Assembly (NCBI GenBank): GCA_948602995.1
Contig: CAPEBR010000027.1
Location: 1 to 46,815 of the forward strand
Length of the DNA stretch: 46,815 nt
Direction of reading: 5' to 3'
DNA from: an uncultured Dorea sp.
GTDB taxonomy: Bacteria; Bacillota; Clostridia; Lachnospirales; Lachnospiraceae
Shown here: piece by piece, positions 24,370 through 32,398 of the stretch
How positions within the stretch are numbered: position 1 is the first letter of the stretch
Layout of the letters: every line of letters starts with the position of its first letter
Position numbers and translations under genes: made by a program
The notes under the pieces: generated by a model
Databases searched by the model: none
What the model saw: the letters and a program-made list of their open reading frames with translations, nothing else
What the model was told of the DNA's origin: nothing

Positions 24370-24908
24370 ACGAGGATACCCAGCCTTCCTCTGATTTTAA
24401 GCCCGATGATGGAAGCAAGTGCAGCCTTGATGATGGCAGTCGGAATAAATGGCAGTACACAGGCAGTAATAGCAGTCATCACAGAGCTGTCCATGAGAAT
24501 ACAGAACATAAGAACGCCTATTACGTAATTAATAAGTGTGCCTGCAATCAGACAGAGTATAAAACCGCCTTTCTTATCCCGGAATCTGTCCACTCCAAGC
24601 CCAATGATGTAGGCCATAAATGGAAATGAGAAGAGAAAACCGCCTGTCGGCCCGGCAAAATACTGTATTCCGCCCGAAAAACCAGCAAGAACCGGAAGCC
24701 CCACAGCCCCGAGCAGTACATAAACAAGTGCGGAGATTCCCCCTTTTTTCGAGCCAAGAACAACTGCAGCCAGTGTAATGGCAAAAGTCTGCATTGTCAT
24801 GGGAACGCCCATAGGCATCGGAATAGAGATCTGTGCCATAATTGCAATAACAGCAGTGCATAAAGCAATCGTGCAAATGTCCTGTACTGAAAGTTTTGAT
24901 TGTTTCAT
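24360..24908 (-). CDS. bioY: BioY biotin transporter S component
   Basis: The protein has 182 residues from ATG 24908, which is preceded by AAGGAGGAC; longer in-frame starts lack this. About six membrane segments are present. The BioY signature is visible in IPMPMGVPMTMQTF and in QYFAGPTGGFLFSFPF. BioY binds biotin and works alone or with an ECF module (EcfAAT), which is not encoded here. The BirA box at 25026-25054 shows biotin-dependent repression. The end overlaps the DUF1284 gene. Confidence 0.93.
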   Translation of the reverse strand: MKQSKLSVQDICTIALCTAVIAIMAQISIPMPMGVPMTMQTFAITLAAVVLGSKKGGISALVYVLLGAVGLPVLAGFSGGIQYFAGPTGGFLFSFPFMAYIIGLGVDRFRDKKGGFILCLIAGTLINYVIGVLMFCILMDSSVMTAITACVLPFIPTAIIKAALASIIGLKIRGRLGILVCA

Positions 24909-25025
24909 AATGTCCTCCTTGTATTGCACCATTTGGAAAGCAGATTGCAGGGCTTTCAAAGAAGTGCCTGATAAAGTAATTGGTAAAAAATTCTGCAGAC
25001 TGAGTATACAAAATATAAAATAAAA

Positions 25026-25054
25026 TGTCAACCTAAAAATATTAAAAGTTAACA
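25026..25054 (-). promoter_or_regulatory. BirA biotin operator upstream of bioY
   Basis: TGTCAAC (25026-25032), a 15-bp spacer and GTTAACA (25048-25054) match the Firmicute biotin operator closely. It lies about 120 bp before the bioY start, at the expected promoter position. BirA with biotinyl-AMP would repress bioY and the coupled DUF1284 gene. Confidence 0.85.
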
Positions 25055-25084
25055 ATTTATATTTTCCTAGAGCGTGTTTGAAAA

Positions 25085-25233
25085 TTGCTTTCTGTAACAG
25101 GAGGAAGTTACTGTTTACTGATCCGTTATCAGGGAGGAAATACACCAAATACCCTTGCAGGCATGGTAACTGTAAAATCAGGAACGGGGCGGGCTGTATT
25201 TAAGAGTGCATATGGAGCCGGAAAGACAAGACG
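25085..25233. other. Unassigned stretch between bioY and the hydrogenase operon
   Basis: A short open frame runs through here from a TTG start into the next palindromic repeat. Part of it looks protein-like (GMVTVKSGTGRAVFKSAYG), but there is no start with a clear ribosome binding site. It could be the remnant of a lost gene. Confidence 0.3.
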
Positions 25234-25275
25234 AATTGGGGACGGGGTATTTTTAAAAATACCCCGTCCCCAATT
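25234..25275. repeat. Palindromic intergenic repeat, copy 3 (compensated variant)
   Basis: A perfect 42-bp palindrome in which the usual GGGGCATTTTT/AAAAATGCCCC has become GGGGTATTTTT/AAAAATACCCC. Both arms changed together, so the pairing rather than the sequence is kept. Confidence 0.9.
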
Positions 25276-25314
25276 TGCCAATTTATGTTAAATAAACTAC
25301 TTTTCGGAAAATAG

Positions 25315-25343
25315 GTTACAAATTGTAAAATTGATGGTATAAT
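25315..25343 (+). promoter_or_regulatory. Likely promoter of the hydrogenase operon
   Basis: TATAAT at 25338-25343 has a weak GTTACA -35 at 25315-25320, with 17 bp between. The A+T-rich start region follows, then AAGGAGG about 11 bp before ATG 25393. Confidence 0.6.
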
Positions 25344-25392
25344 GATAAAAATTATTTAACAAGTAATACGTAAGAAGGAGGAATGGCGAACA

Positions 25393-27225
25393 ATGAGTAG
25401 GTTAGAGATTGACTCTCCAAGCAGAGCGGACATCGTGATAGAAGGTCTGTACAAAGATCTTGAGCGCCGGATTGAATCAAGCCCTCCGGGGTTATGCCCG
25501 GTGGATATGGCCAGAGCGTTCCTGGAGCTGTGTCATGCGCAGACATGTGGGAAGTGCGTGCCCTGCCGTATCGGTCTTGGTCAGCTGAATCATCTCATCA
25601 AGGATGTGCTTGACGGAAAGGCAACCATGGAGACACTGGAGGTAATGGAGGAGACAGCCATTTCCATTATGGAGTCTGCGGACTGTGCCATCGGTTACGA
25701 AGCAGCCAACATGGTCTACAAGGGGCTGATTGGCTACCGTGACGATTATATTGAACATATTGAGAGAGGACGGTGTATCTGTACATACAGCCAGCCGGTG
25801 CCATGTGTATCTTTATGCCCGGCCCGTGTGGATATACCGGGCTACATCGCCCTGGTAAGAGACGGAAGATATGCGGACGCGATCCGGCTGATCCGCAAGG
25901 ACAATCCGTTCCCAACTACATGTGGATTTATCTGCGAGCATCCATGTGAGGCAAGATGCCGGAGAAATATGGTAGACGACGCCATCAATATCCGGGGGCT
26001 TAAGCGTGTGGCAGCGGACTTTGCCGGAGAGGTTGACCCGCCGGCATGTGCAGATAGCACAGGAAAGAAGGTCGCAGTGCTCGGGGGAGGCCCCTGCGGC
26101 TTAAGTGCGGCTTACTATCTGCAGCTTATGGGACATCAGACAACTGTTTTTGAGATGCTTCCGAAGCTGGGTGGAATGCTGCGCTACGGGATCCCCAATT
26201 ACCGTCTGCCAAAGGAAAGGCTTGACGATGACATCAGCAACATCTTAAAGACCGGCGTAGAAGTAAAATACGGCGTAAAAGTAGGAACAGATATTACCAT
26301 TCAGGAGATTCAGAAGGAGTATGACGCGGTTCTGATTGCTGTGGGCGCCAGCACAGACAAGAAGCTGGGGCTTGATGGCGAGAAAGCAGAGGGCGTTCTT
26401 CCGGCAGTAGAATTTTTGAGGGATGTGGGAATGAACAACATTATGGATCTGACTGGAAAGGAAGTGGCAGTAATCGGCGGCGGTAATGTGTCCATGGACG
26501 CGGTGCGTACTGCAAAGAGGCTGGGGGCAAAGAAGGTCAGCATTGTATACCGCAGAAGGATCGCCGATATGACGGCGCTTTATGATGAGATTGAGGGAGC
26601 CATTGCAGAGGGAATTGAGATGCAGACGCTGAAGGCTCCGGCATCCATAGACGTAGATGAGAATAACCATGTAAAGGGCATCTATGTAACTCCGCAGATG
26701 GTAAGCGCAATTAAGGACGGGCGCGCGAGCATCAGGCCTACAGGAGAAGAGGATATTTACATACCATGCGATGTACTAATCGTTGCAATCGGACAAAACA
26801 TTGAGACAAAGCATTTTGAGGACGCAGGTGTTCCGGTGGCCAGGGGCAAGATTGTCACAACGAGCACCGGCGCATTTAAGGATATGCCGGGTGTATTTGC
26901 CGGAGGAGACAGCGCAAGCGGTCCTGCTACTGTAATCAAGGCGATTGCAGGAGCGAAGGTTGTTGCGGCAAATATTGATGAATATCTGGGTTATCACCAC
27001 ATCATTACAAGCGATGTGGAGATTCCGGTTCCAAACCTTGATGACAGAACCCCGTGCGGCCGTGTCAACCTTACGGAGCGCGAGGCAGGTATCAGAGTCT
27101 GTGATTTTGAGGGCGTCGAGAACTGCATGACAGAGAAAGAAGCGAAACAGGAAGCAAACCGCTGCTTACGGTGTGACCATTTCGGATATGGAATATTCAA
27201 AGGAGGCAGAGAAAAATTATGGTAA
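25393..27225 (+). CDS. NuoF-tail / GltD-like NAD(P)H flavoprotein, hydrogenase partner
   Basis: This 610-residue cytoplasmic protein couples pyridine nucleotide to the hydrogenase. Residues about 50-125 carry the NuoF-type 4Fe-4S site (CGKCVPCRIG, then SADCAIG). Next comes the GltD N-terminal Fe-S domain (CVSLCPARVDIPGYIAL; CGFICEHPCEARCRRN). An FAD Rossmann motif (VLGGGPCGLSAAYYL, about 220) and an NAD(P)H Rossmann motif (VIGGGNVSMDAVRTAKRLG, about 360) follow, with CLRCD at the end. It lacks the GltB subunit, so it is not glutamate synthase. Overlap with hydA by 7 bp implies a complex, as in HydDB group A2 (glutamate-synthase-linked) hydrogenases. Confidence 0.88.
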   Translation: MSRLEIDSPSRADIVIEGLYKDLERRIESSPPGLCPVDMARAFLELCHAQTCGKCVPCRIGLGQLNHLIKDVLDGKATMETLEVMEETAISIMESADCAIGYEAANMVYKGLIGYRDDYIEHIERGRCICTYSQPVPCVSLCPARVDIPGYIALVRDGRYADAIRLIRKDNPFPTTCGFICEHPCEARCRRNMVDDAINIRGLKRVAADFAGEVDPPACADSTGKKVAVLGGGPCGLSAAYYLQLMGHQTTVFEMLPKLGGMLRYGIPNYRLPKERLDDDISNILKTGVEVKYGVKVGTDITIQEIQKEYDAVLIAVGASTDKKLGLDGEKAEGVLPAVEFLRDVGMNNIMDLTGKEVAVIGGGNVSMDAVRTAKRLGAKKVSIVYRRRIADMTALYDEIEGAIAEGIEMQTLKAPASIDVDENNHVKGIYVTPQMVSAIKDGRASIRPTGEEDIYIPCDVLIVAIGQNIETKHFEDAGVPVARGKIVTTSTGAFKDMPGVFAGGDSASGPATVIKAIAGAKVVAANIDEYLGYHHIITSDVEIPVPNLDDRTPCGRVNLTEREAGIRVCDFEGVENCMTEKEAKQEANRCLRCDHFGYGIFKGGREKLW

Positions 27226-28946
27226 ATCTTATTATTGATGGAAAACAGATTTCGGTAAAAGAAAATACCACAATCATGGAAGCTGCCGATCAGAACGGGA
27301 TTACGATTCCCAGCCTTTGCTATCTGAAAGGGATCAACGAGATTGCAGCCTGCCGTGTATGTGTCGTAGAGCTGGAAGGAAAAGAGCGGCTGATAACCGC
27401 ATGTAATAACGTGGCCGAGGAGGGCATGGTTGTGTACACGAACAGCCCAAAGGTCAGAAACCACAGGAGAAATACAGTGGAGCTTCTGCTTTCACAGCAT
27501 GACTGTCTGTGCGTCACCTGTATGAGAAGCGGAAACTGCAGTCTCCAGAAGATTGCAAATGATTTGGATATCCTGGAGATTCCATTTAAGAAGGAGCTGG
27601 AATACCAGCCCTGGAATAAAAAGTTTCCGCTGATCCGCGATTCTGCAAAATGCATCAAGTGTATGAGGTGTATACAAGTCTGCGATAAAGTGCAGGGTCT
27701 TAATATATGGGACCTTGAGGGAACCGGCTCCCGCACGACGGTAAATGTGGCGGGGCACAAGACCATCGAGGAATCCGACTGTTCTCTCTGCGGACAGTGT
27801 ATTACCCACTGCCCGGTAGGCGCCTTAAGGGAGAGAAGTGACACCGGAAAGGTGTGGAAGGCGCTGGCAGATAAGGATAAGATTGTGGTTGCACAGGTAG
27901 CGCCTGCTGTCCGTGCCGCATGGGGTGAGCAGATCGGGCTTGCGCCGGAGGACGCCACAATTGGGAAAATTATGGACGCCCTCAAGCGGATGGGCGTTGA
28001 TTATGTATTTGATACCGTGTTCTCCGCAGACCTTACGATTATGGAAGAAGGGCATGAGTTCGTGCAGCGCTTCACAAGCGGCGAGCTTAAAGACCGTCCT
28101 ATGTTCACATCCTGCTGTCCGGGCTGGATCCGGTTTGTGAAGAGCCAGTTCCCGCAGCTGGTAAGATATCTGTCCACAGCAAAATCACCGCAGCAGATGT
28201 TCGGTGCAGCCATGAAGACGTATTTTGCAAAGGAGCTGGGCGTAAGCCCGGATAAGATCTTCACTATATCCGTTATGCCATGCGTTGCGAAAAAGGCAGA
28301 GCGGGAGATGGAGCTGTTCTATGAGGAGTACGCGGGACATGATGTGGATGTTGTTATCACAACAAGAGAGCTTGTGAAGATGATCCGTTCCGCCCATATC
28401 CGTCCTGAGACCCTTGAGGATATTGAGAGTGACAGGCCCATGCAGGGAGGAACCGGAGCCGGAGTGATCTTCGGGGCAACCGGAGGCGTTATGGAAGCAG
28501 CGCTTCGGAGCGCATACTATATCATTAAGAAGGAGAATCCGCCTGCAGATGCATTTAAGGCAGTAAGGAGCCAGGGATTTAATGAGAACAACGGAGTCCA
28601 GGAGGCAGAATTTGCTATTGACGATATCACTGTGAGAACCGCAGTGGTAAGCGGCCTCGGCAACACAAGGGCTCTTCTGAATAAGATTGAATCGGGAGAG
28701 GTTCACTATGACTTCGTAGAGGTTATGGCCTGTCCGGGCGGCTGTGTCGGCGGCGGCGGCCAGCCAATCCACGATGGCCAGGAACTTGCATTCGAGCGGG
28801 GCAAGAACCTGTATTATCTGGATGAGAACATGGAACTTCGGTTCTCCCATGAGAATCCGGATGTTCTTAAGATGTATGAGGACTTCTTTGAGAAGCCGAA
28901 TTCACATAAGGCACATATGCTTCTGCATACAGAGCATGTAGAATAA
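27219..28946 (+). CDS. hydA: [FeFe] hydrogenase catalytic subunit
   Basis: The 575-residue enzyme interconverts protons and H2. An N-terminal 2Fe-2S domain (PSLCYL, AACRVCVVE, TACNN) leads to a His-Cys3 cluster region (HDCLCVTCMRSGNC). Two 4Fe-4S clusters follow (CIKCMRCIQVCDK; CSLCGQCITHCPVG). The H-cluster motifs are TSCCPGWIRF (L1), MPCVAKKAERE (L2) and MACPGGCVGGGG (L3), all complete. The domain set matches M3-type group A enzymes. It overlaps the flavoprotein gene, which probably passes electrons from NAD(P)H. Maturases HydEFG are not in the window. Confidence 0.95.
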   Translation: MVNLIIDGKQISVKENTTIMEAADQNGITIPSLCYLKGINEIAACRVCVVELEGKERLITACNNVAEEGMVVYTNSPKVRNHRRNTVELLLSQHDCLCVTCMRSGNCSLQKIANDLDILEIPFKKELEYQPWNKKFPLIRDSAKCIKCMRCIQVCDKVQGLNIWDLEGTGSRTTVNVAGHKTIEESDCSLCGQCITHCPVGALRERSDTGKVWKALADKDKIVVAQVAPAVRAAWGEQIGLAPEDATIGKIMDALKRMGVDYVFDTVFSADLTIMEEGHEFVQRFTSGELKDRPMFTSCCPGWIRFVKSQFPQLVRYLSTAKSPQQMFGAAMKTYFAKELGVSPDKIFTISVMPCVAKKAEREMELFYEEYAGHDVDVVITTRELVKMIRSAHIRPETLEDIESDRPMQGGTGAGVIFGATGGVMEAALRSAYYIIKKENPPADAFKAVRSQGFNENNGVQEAEFAIDDITVRTAVVSGLGNTRALLNKIESGEVHYDFVEVMACPGGCVGGGGQPIHDGQELAFERGKNLYYLDENMELRFSHENPDVLKMYEDFFEKPNSHKAHMLLHTEHVE

Positions 28947-28954
28947 GCAAATTG

Positions 28955-29000
28955 CGAATTGGGGACGGGGCATTTTTAAAAATGCCCCGTCCCCAATTCG
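28955..29000. repeat. Palindromic intergenic repeat, copy 4
   Basis: The longest copy: a perfect 46-bp palindrome from CGAATTGGGGACGGGG to its inverse. It fills nearly the whole gap between the convergent hydA and wall-hydrolase genes, and so can act as a bidirectional terminator. Confidence 0.9.
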
Positions 29001-29001
29001 T

Positions 29002-30090
29002 TTATTCTAAGTTGAAAAAGACGTTTCCGCCTACATTGATTCCAGATACTCCCTGCTGTTTCGCGTACCAGTCGGCATAGAAGAAGTGGCAGTTTGAGAC
29101 GGATGAATGCCTTGCGCCGCCAATGACTGCCTGGGCTGCTGAATAGGCAGCAGTGGAGGGGCCATCTGCAAGTACCGTGTTCAGAGAGCCGTTCCCTACA
29201 GGGGAAAACTGTCCGGACTGATAGATGACGCCGGAAATGCTGTTAGGGAAATTAGGGCTGATTACACGGTTCATGATCACGGTTCCCACGGCGAGCATAC
29301 CGTCATAGCTTGTCCCGGCTTCACACTGGAGAATTGCGGCAAGAAGCGCCACATCACTTGTGTCTGCAGATACTGCTTCTGCAGTCTCTTTTTCGTGTCT
29401 GCTCTGATTGCTGCTGTCTTTTTTCAGGGGACTGGATACATCGTCATCCTGTGCATTTTTCATGGCTTTTTCTGCTGCTTTGGCACGCTTAAGCTGTACT
29501 TCATAATCATCCAGCTCACCTGAAGCGGATGCCATGGATCTGGTAAGCGCTTCCTTTTTTTCCTTTAGCTTCTCTGCAAGGGAGGTGAGCTTTTTCTGCT
29601 TTTTCTCAAGCTCATCCTGTTTTTTCTCCACATCGGAGCGTACAGACCGGAGCTTATTCAGCATCTGTCTGTCATATTCGCTGATGGTTGAGACATATTC
29701 TGCCTTATTTAGGAAATCAGCCATGCTTTTTGAAGCGAAAAGTGTATTCAGAAGAGAGATATTGCCCTCCTCATACATGAATTTGATCCTTTCCTTCATA
29801 GATGCATACTGGTCAGACTCATTCAACTTTGCTGCGGCAAGATCAAGCTTTCCCTTCTCAGCCTCTGCTGCCAGCTTCTCAATCTGTGAAGAAGCCTCAT
29901 CAAGCTCATCGCTTAAGGAAATAAGCTCATCGTCCAGGTCATGGATCTCAATGCGCAGATCAGAGCTTTTCTGCTTAAGTGCCTCTGATGTGGGCTCGGC
30001 ATGAACGGAGACACAGACTGAAAAGATCAGAACAGTGGATAAAATACCGCTTCCAAGCCGTGGCAAATGTCTCTTTTGTTTTTTAATCAT
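29002..30090 (-). CDS. Secreted wall hydrolase: PcsB-like coiled coil + SleB domain
   Basis: The protein has 362 residues from ATG 30090 (AAAGGA 7 bp upstream); a TTG two codons earlier is less likely. A signal peptide ends near AEPTS. Residues about 35-220 are a coiled coil like PcsB/CwlO regulators (ELDEASSQIEKLAAEAEKG). After a polar linker, residues about 245-362 form a Hydrolase_2 (SleB/CwlJ) domain with Glu in AAILQCEAGTSYDGMLAVG. SleB-type domains are lytic transglycosylases for spore cortex or vegetative wall. The coiled coil suggests control by an FtsEX-like partner; that is an inference. Confidence 0.85.
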   Translation of the reverse strand: MIKKQKRHLPRLGSGILSTVLIFSVCVSVHAEPTSEALKQKSSDLRIEIHDLDDELISLSDELDEASSQIEKLAAEAEKGKLDLAAAKLNESDQYASMKERIKFMYEEGNISLLNTLFASKSMADFLNKAEYVSTISEYDRQMLNKLRSVRSDVEKKQDELEKKQKKLTSLAEKLKEKKEALTRSMASASGELDDYEVQLKRAKAAEKAMKNAQDDDVSSPLKKDSSNQSRHEKETAEAVSADTSDVALLAAILQCEAGTSYDGMLAVGTVIMNRVISPNFPNSISGVIYQSGQFSPVGNGSLNTVLADGPSTAAYSAAQAVIGGARHSSVSNCHFFYADWYAKQQGVSGINVGGNVFFNLE

Positions 30091-30190
30091 ACACAAATCC
30101 TTTCTTATGTATTACTGTCTGTATTGATTTTTTTGTAACTGCTGTGCAGTCATTTTTTTTAAAAATCAATACCGCGTAATATTATACTAC

Positions 30191-30212
30191 AAATTGCTTT
30201 ATAAAGCAATTT
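30191..30212. repeat. Perfect 22-bp palindrome upstream of the wall hydrolase
   Basis: AAATTGCTTT-AT-AAAGCAATTT lies about 100 bp before the minus-strand wall-hydrolase gene, in an A+T-rich, promoter-like setting. It could be an operator. It is part of the 363-bp gap 30091-30453, which also holds two dispersed repeats. Confidence 0.55.
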
Positions 30213-30264
30213 CTGATACAATAAAAAAATGATAAAATATATTTTGTTATTATTTACGGACAAA

Positions 30265-30319
30265 CCGTCCGCTCATAGTAACGCATCCATCCCATTTAAA
30301 AGTCGCTTTCAGCGAGGGG
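30265..30319. repeat. Partial inverted copy of the 147-bp element
   Basis: This matches the inverse of 17512-17566 at 54 of 55 positions, from CCGTCCGCTCATAGTAACGC through AGTCGCTTTCAGCGAGGGG. The left arm of the long internal hairpin is lost; sequence after 30319 diverges into a small GGTCAAA/TTTGACC hairpin (30318-30335). Confidence 0.8.
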
Positions 30320-30351
30320 TCAAAATACCTTTGACCATAACATCATAATAT

Positions 30352-30413
30352 GATACAGGCGTCAGAAGGTCATGTGTTTCATGCCTGCAGGAAAAGGCAT
30401 GACTCCCCGACGC
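30352..30413 (+). repeat. 62-bp structured repeat, copy A, upstream of the HAD gene
   Basis: It begins GATACAGGCGTCAGAAGG and is closed by GCGTC/GACGC, with an inner CATGCC/GGCATG stem. The copy at 32267-32328 has the same length and about 53 of 62 matching positions. It lies about 40 bp before the HAD gene start. Confidence 0.7.
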
Positions 30414-30453
30414 TTACATCATAATATAGTAATAAGAAAGGAACAGGCAGACT

Positions 30454-31332
30454 ATGAATAGAATTAAGATGATTGCATTCGATCTTGACGGGACGCTTCT
30501 TACTACAGACAAAGAACTGACAGCATATACGAGGGAGGTGCTGGAAAGAGCGATACAGCAGAATATTGAGGTGATTCCCGCAACTGGACGGCCGCTTAAA
30601 GGGGTGCCGGAGATTTTTTTCCAGTTTCCGGGGATCCGCTATATCGTTACATCCAACGGTGCGAGAATCGTAGAGAAGGAGAGCAGGAAAACATTATTTT
30701 CCAGTCTTCTTTCTTACGAATGTGCGAAGAAGATTTTGGATATTTTCAGGGAATATGATACAATGAGGGATATCTTCTTCGATGGACAGGGTTATATGGA
30801 GAAAAGGATGGCAGAGCAGATCAGCCGCTTTGTTAAGACGCCTGCGGCTGTGTCCTACATGCTTGCCTCAAGGATACAGGTTCAGGATATAGATGAGATG
30901 TTTCTTAAGGAGCACAGAGATGTGGATAAGGTTCAGGCGCTCTTTGCCAGTGGGGAGGAACGAAGAGAAGCTTTTGAACGGATCCGGAAACTTCCGGGCG
31001 CAGAACCAACAGGGGCTTTGGGAAATAATATAGAGGTCAATGCCGCAGGCGTACATAAGGGAGCTGCCCTGTTAAGAATTGCGGGCGAACTGGGTATTGC
31101 CTCAGAAGAGATTCTTGCTTTCGGGGACGGTACCAATGATATCCGGATGCTTCAGGCTGCCGGTACAGGGATTGCCGTGGGCAATGCTGTGCAGGAGGTA
31201 AAAGAGGCGGCAGACGGCATTACAAGATCCAATGACGAAGAGGGCGTAGCAGTATATATCGAAAATAATGTATTAGACCGCAGACAGAGTGCAGACAGCA
31301 TGTGCGCGCAGGCGGAGAAAAGGAGAAGCTGA
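30454..31332 (+). CDS. HAD-superfamily (Cof type) phosphatase
   Basis: The 292-residue cytoplasmic phosphatase has motif I FDLDGTLLTT at residues 9-18, motif II TSNGA (about 67-71), a Cof-type cap, and motif IV FGDGTNDIRML with the metal-binding Asp residues. Substrates of the IIB group are sugar phosphates or phosphorylated cofactors; this one is undetermined. The stop overlaps the uppP start (TGATG at 31330), so both are translated from one message. A structured repeat lies just upstream. Confidence 0.9.
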   Translation: MNRIKMIAFDLDGTLLTTDKELTAYTREVLERAIQQNIEVIPATGRPLKGVPEIFFQFPGIRYIVTSNGARIVEKESRKTLFSSLLSYECAKKILDIFREYDTMRDIFFDGQGYMEKRMAEQISRFVKTPAAVSYMLASRIQVQDIDEMFLKEHRDVDKVQALFASGEERREAFERIRKLPGAEPTGALGNNIEVNAAGVHKGAALLRIAGELGIASEEILAFGDGTNDIRMLQAAGTGIAVGNAVQEVKEAADGITRSNDEEGVAVYIENNVLDRRQSADSMCAQAEKRRS

Positions 31333-32156
31333 TGTTAGATGTATTAAAGGTAATTATTCTTGGAATTGTAGAAGGCATTACAGAGTGGCTTCCGGTGAGC
31401 AGCACCGGACACCTGATCCTGGTGGGAGATCTGCTCTCCCCGGATCTGAGTGACAATTTTATGGAGATGTTTAATGTAGTCATACAGCTGGGGGCGATTA
31501 TGGCAGTGGTAGTGATTTATTTTCACAAGCTTAATCCATTTTCACCGCGAAAGACGAATAAGCAGAAGATGCTTACCTGGCAGATGTGGATTAAGGTGTT
31601 TATCGCTTCCATCCCAGCCGGTGTCGTGGGTGTATTGTTTAATGACATCCTGGATAAACTGTTTTATAAGCCGCTTCCGGTTGCAGTTATGCTGATCGTA
31701 TATGGTGTTCTTTTCATTATTATAGAGAACCGGAATAAAGGAAAGCGCCCTTCTATTACGAAGATCTCAGAGCTGTCAGTATCTATGCTCCTGTGGATTG
31801 GTTTTTTTCAGATGCTTGCCTTGATTCCAGGCACATCCCGTTCCGGGGCAACGATTGTCGGTGCGCTTCTGATTGGAGTTTCCAGAGAGGTGGCGGCGGA
31901 ATTCACTTTCTTCCTTGCGATTCCTGCCATGTTTGGAGCCAGCCTGCTGAAGCTTGCACGTTTTGGACTGGAGTTTACAGGGAAGGAATTCGGGCTTTTG
32001 CTGCTTGGATGCATTGTTTCCTTTGCGCTGTCTATTGTTGCAATCAAGTTTTTGATGAACTATATTAAGAAAAATGATTTCAAAGTGTTCGGGTATTACC
32101 GGATTATACTGGGCGGCATTATCGTTGCCATTAGTCTGGCAGGAATGCTGTTTTAA
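31332..32156 (+). CDS. uppP: Undecaprenyl-diphosphate phosphatase
   Basis: The protein has 274 residues from ATG 31332, with AGGAGAAG upstream; an earlier in-frame ATG at 31302 lies in the HAD gene. BacA/UppP signatures are GITEWLPVSSTGH (residues about 14-26) and PGTSRSGATI (about 160-169), in a polytopic membrane protein of typical length. It regenerates undecaprenyl phosphate for wall synthesis, and extra copies can give bacitracin tolerance. It is coupled to the HAD phosphatase gene. Confidence 0.95.
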   Translation: MLDVLKVIILGIVEGITEWLPVSSTGHLILVGDLLSPDLSDNFMEMFNVVIQLGAIMAVVVIYFHKLNPFSPRKTNKQKMLTWQMWIKVFIASIPAGVVGVLFNDILDKLFYKPLPVAVMLIVYGVLFIIIENRNKGKRPSITKISELSVSMLLWIGFFQMLALIPGTSRSGATIVGALLIGVSREVAAEFTFFLAIPAMFGASLLKLARFGLEFTGKEFGLLLLGCIVSFALSIVAIKFLMNYIKKNDFKVFGYYRIILGGIIVAISLAGMLF

Positions 32157-32184
32157 AAGTGAATATATTTTGTGGTTGTTTTAC

Positions 32185-32212
32185 TTGTTTTTTATGGGAA
32201 ATGTGGTAGAAT
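32185..32212 (+). promoter_or_regulatory. Likely promoter of the amino-acid ABC operon
   Basis: TTGTTT (32185-32190), 16 bp and TAGAAT (32207-32212). The transcript would then include the 62-bp structured repeat (32267-32328) in its 5' leader. Confidence 0.5.
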
Positions 32213-32266
32213 AAGTATTGTGCATGCATAAATATGCAAAAAAATATGTAACTGTGAAACTATGAT

Positions 32267-32328
32267 GATACAAGCGTCAGAAGGCCATGCGTTTCATGCC
32301 TGCATGAAAAAGCACGATTTCCCGGCGC
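32267..32328 (+). repeat. 62-bp structured repeat, copy B, in the leader of the ABC operon
   Basis: It starts GATACAAGCGTCAGAAGG and ends GGCGC; the outer GCGTC/GGCGC stem is kept with one G-U pair, while the inner stem is weaker than in copy A. It ends 70 bp before the ATG of the binding-protein gene. It may be a small mobile repeat or a shared regulatory leader. Confidence 0.7.
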
Positions 32329-32398
32329 ACAAAACAATGAGAAGCATCAAAAAATGCAATAGTTACAAAAATATTATTTTAACTGGGAGGAAAGTATC

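Noticed and set aside
25085..25291. 68-codon open frame between bioY and the hydrogenase operon
   Set aside because: It starts with TTG without a clear ribosome binding site and its last third is made of the palindromic repeat. At most it is a remnant, so it is listed only as an unassigned stretch.
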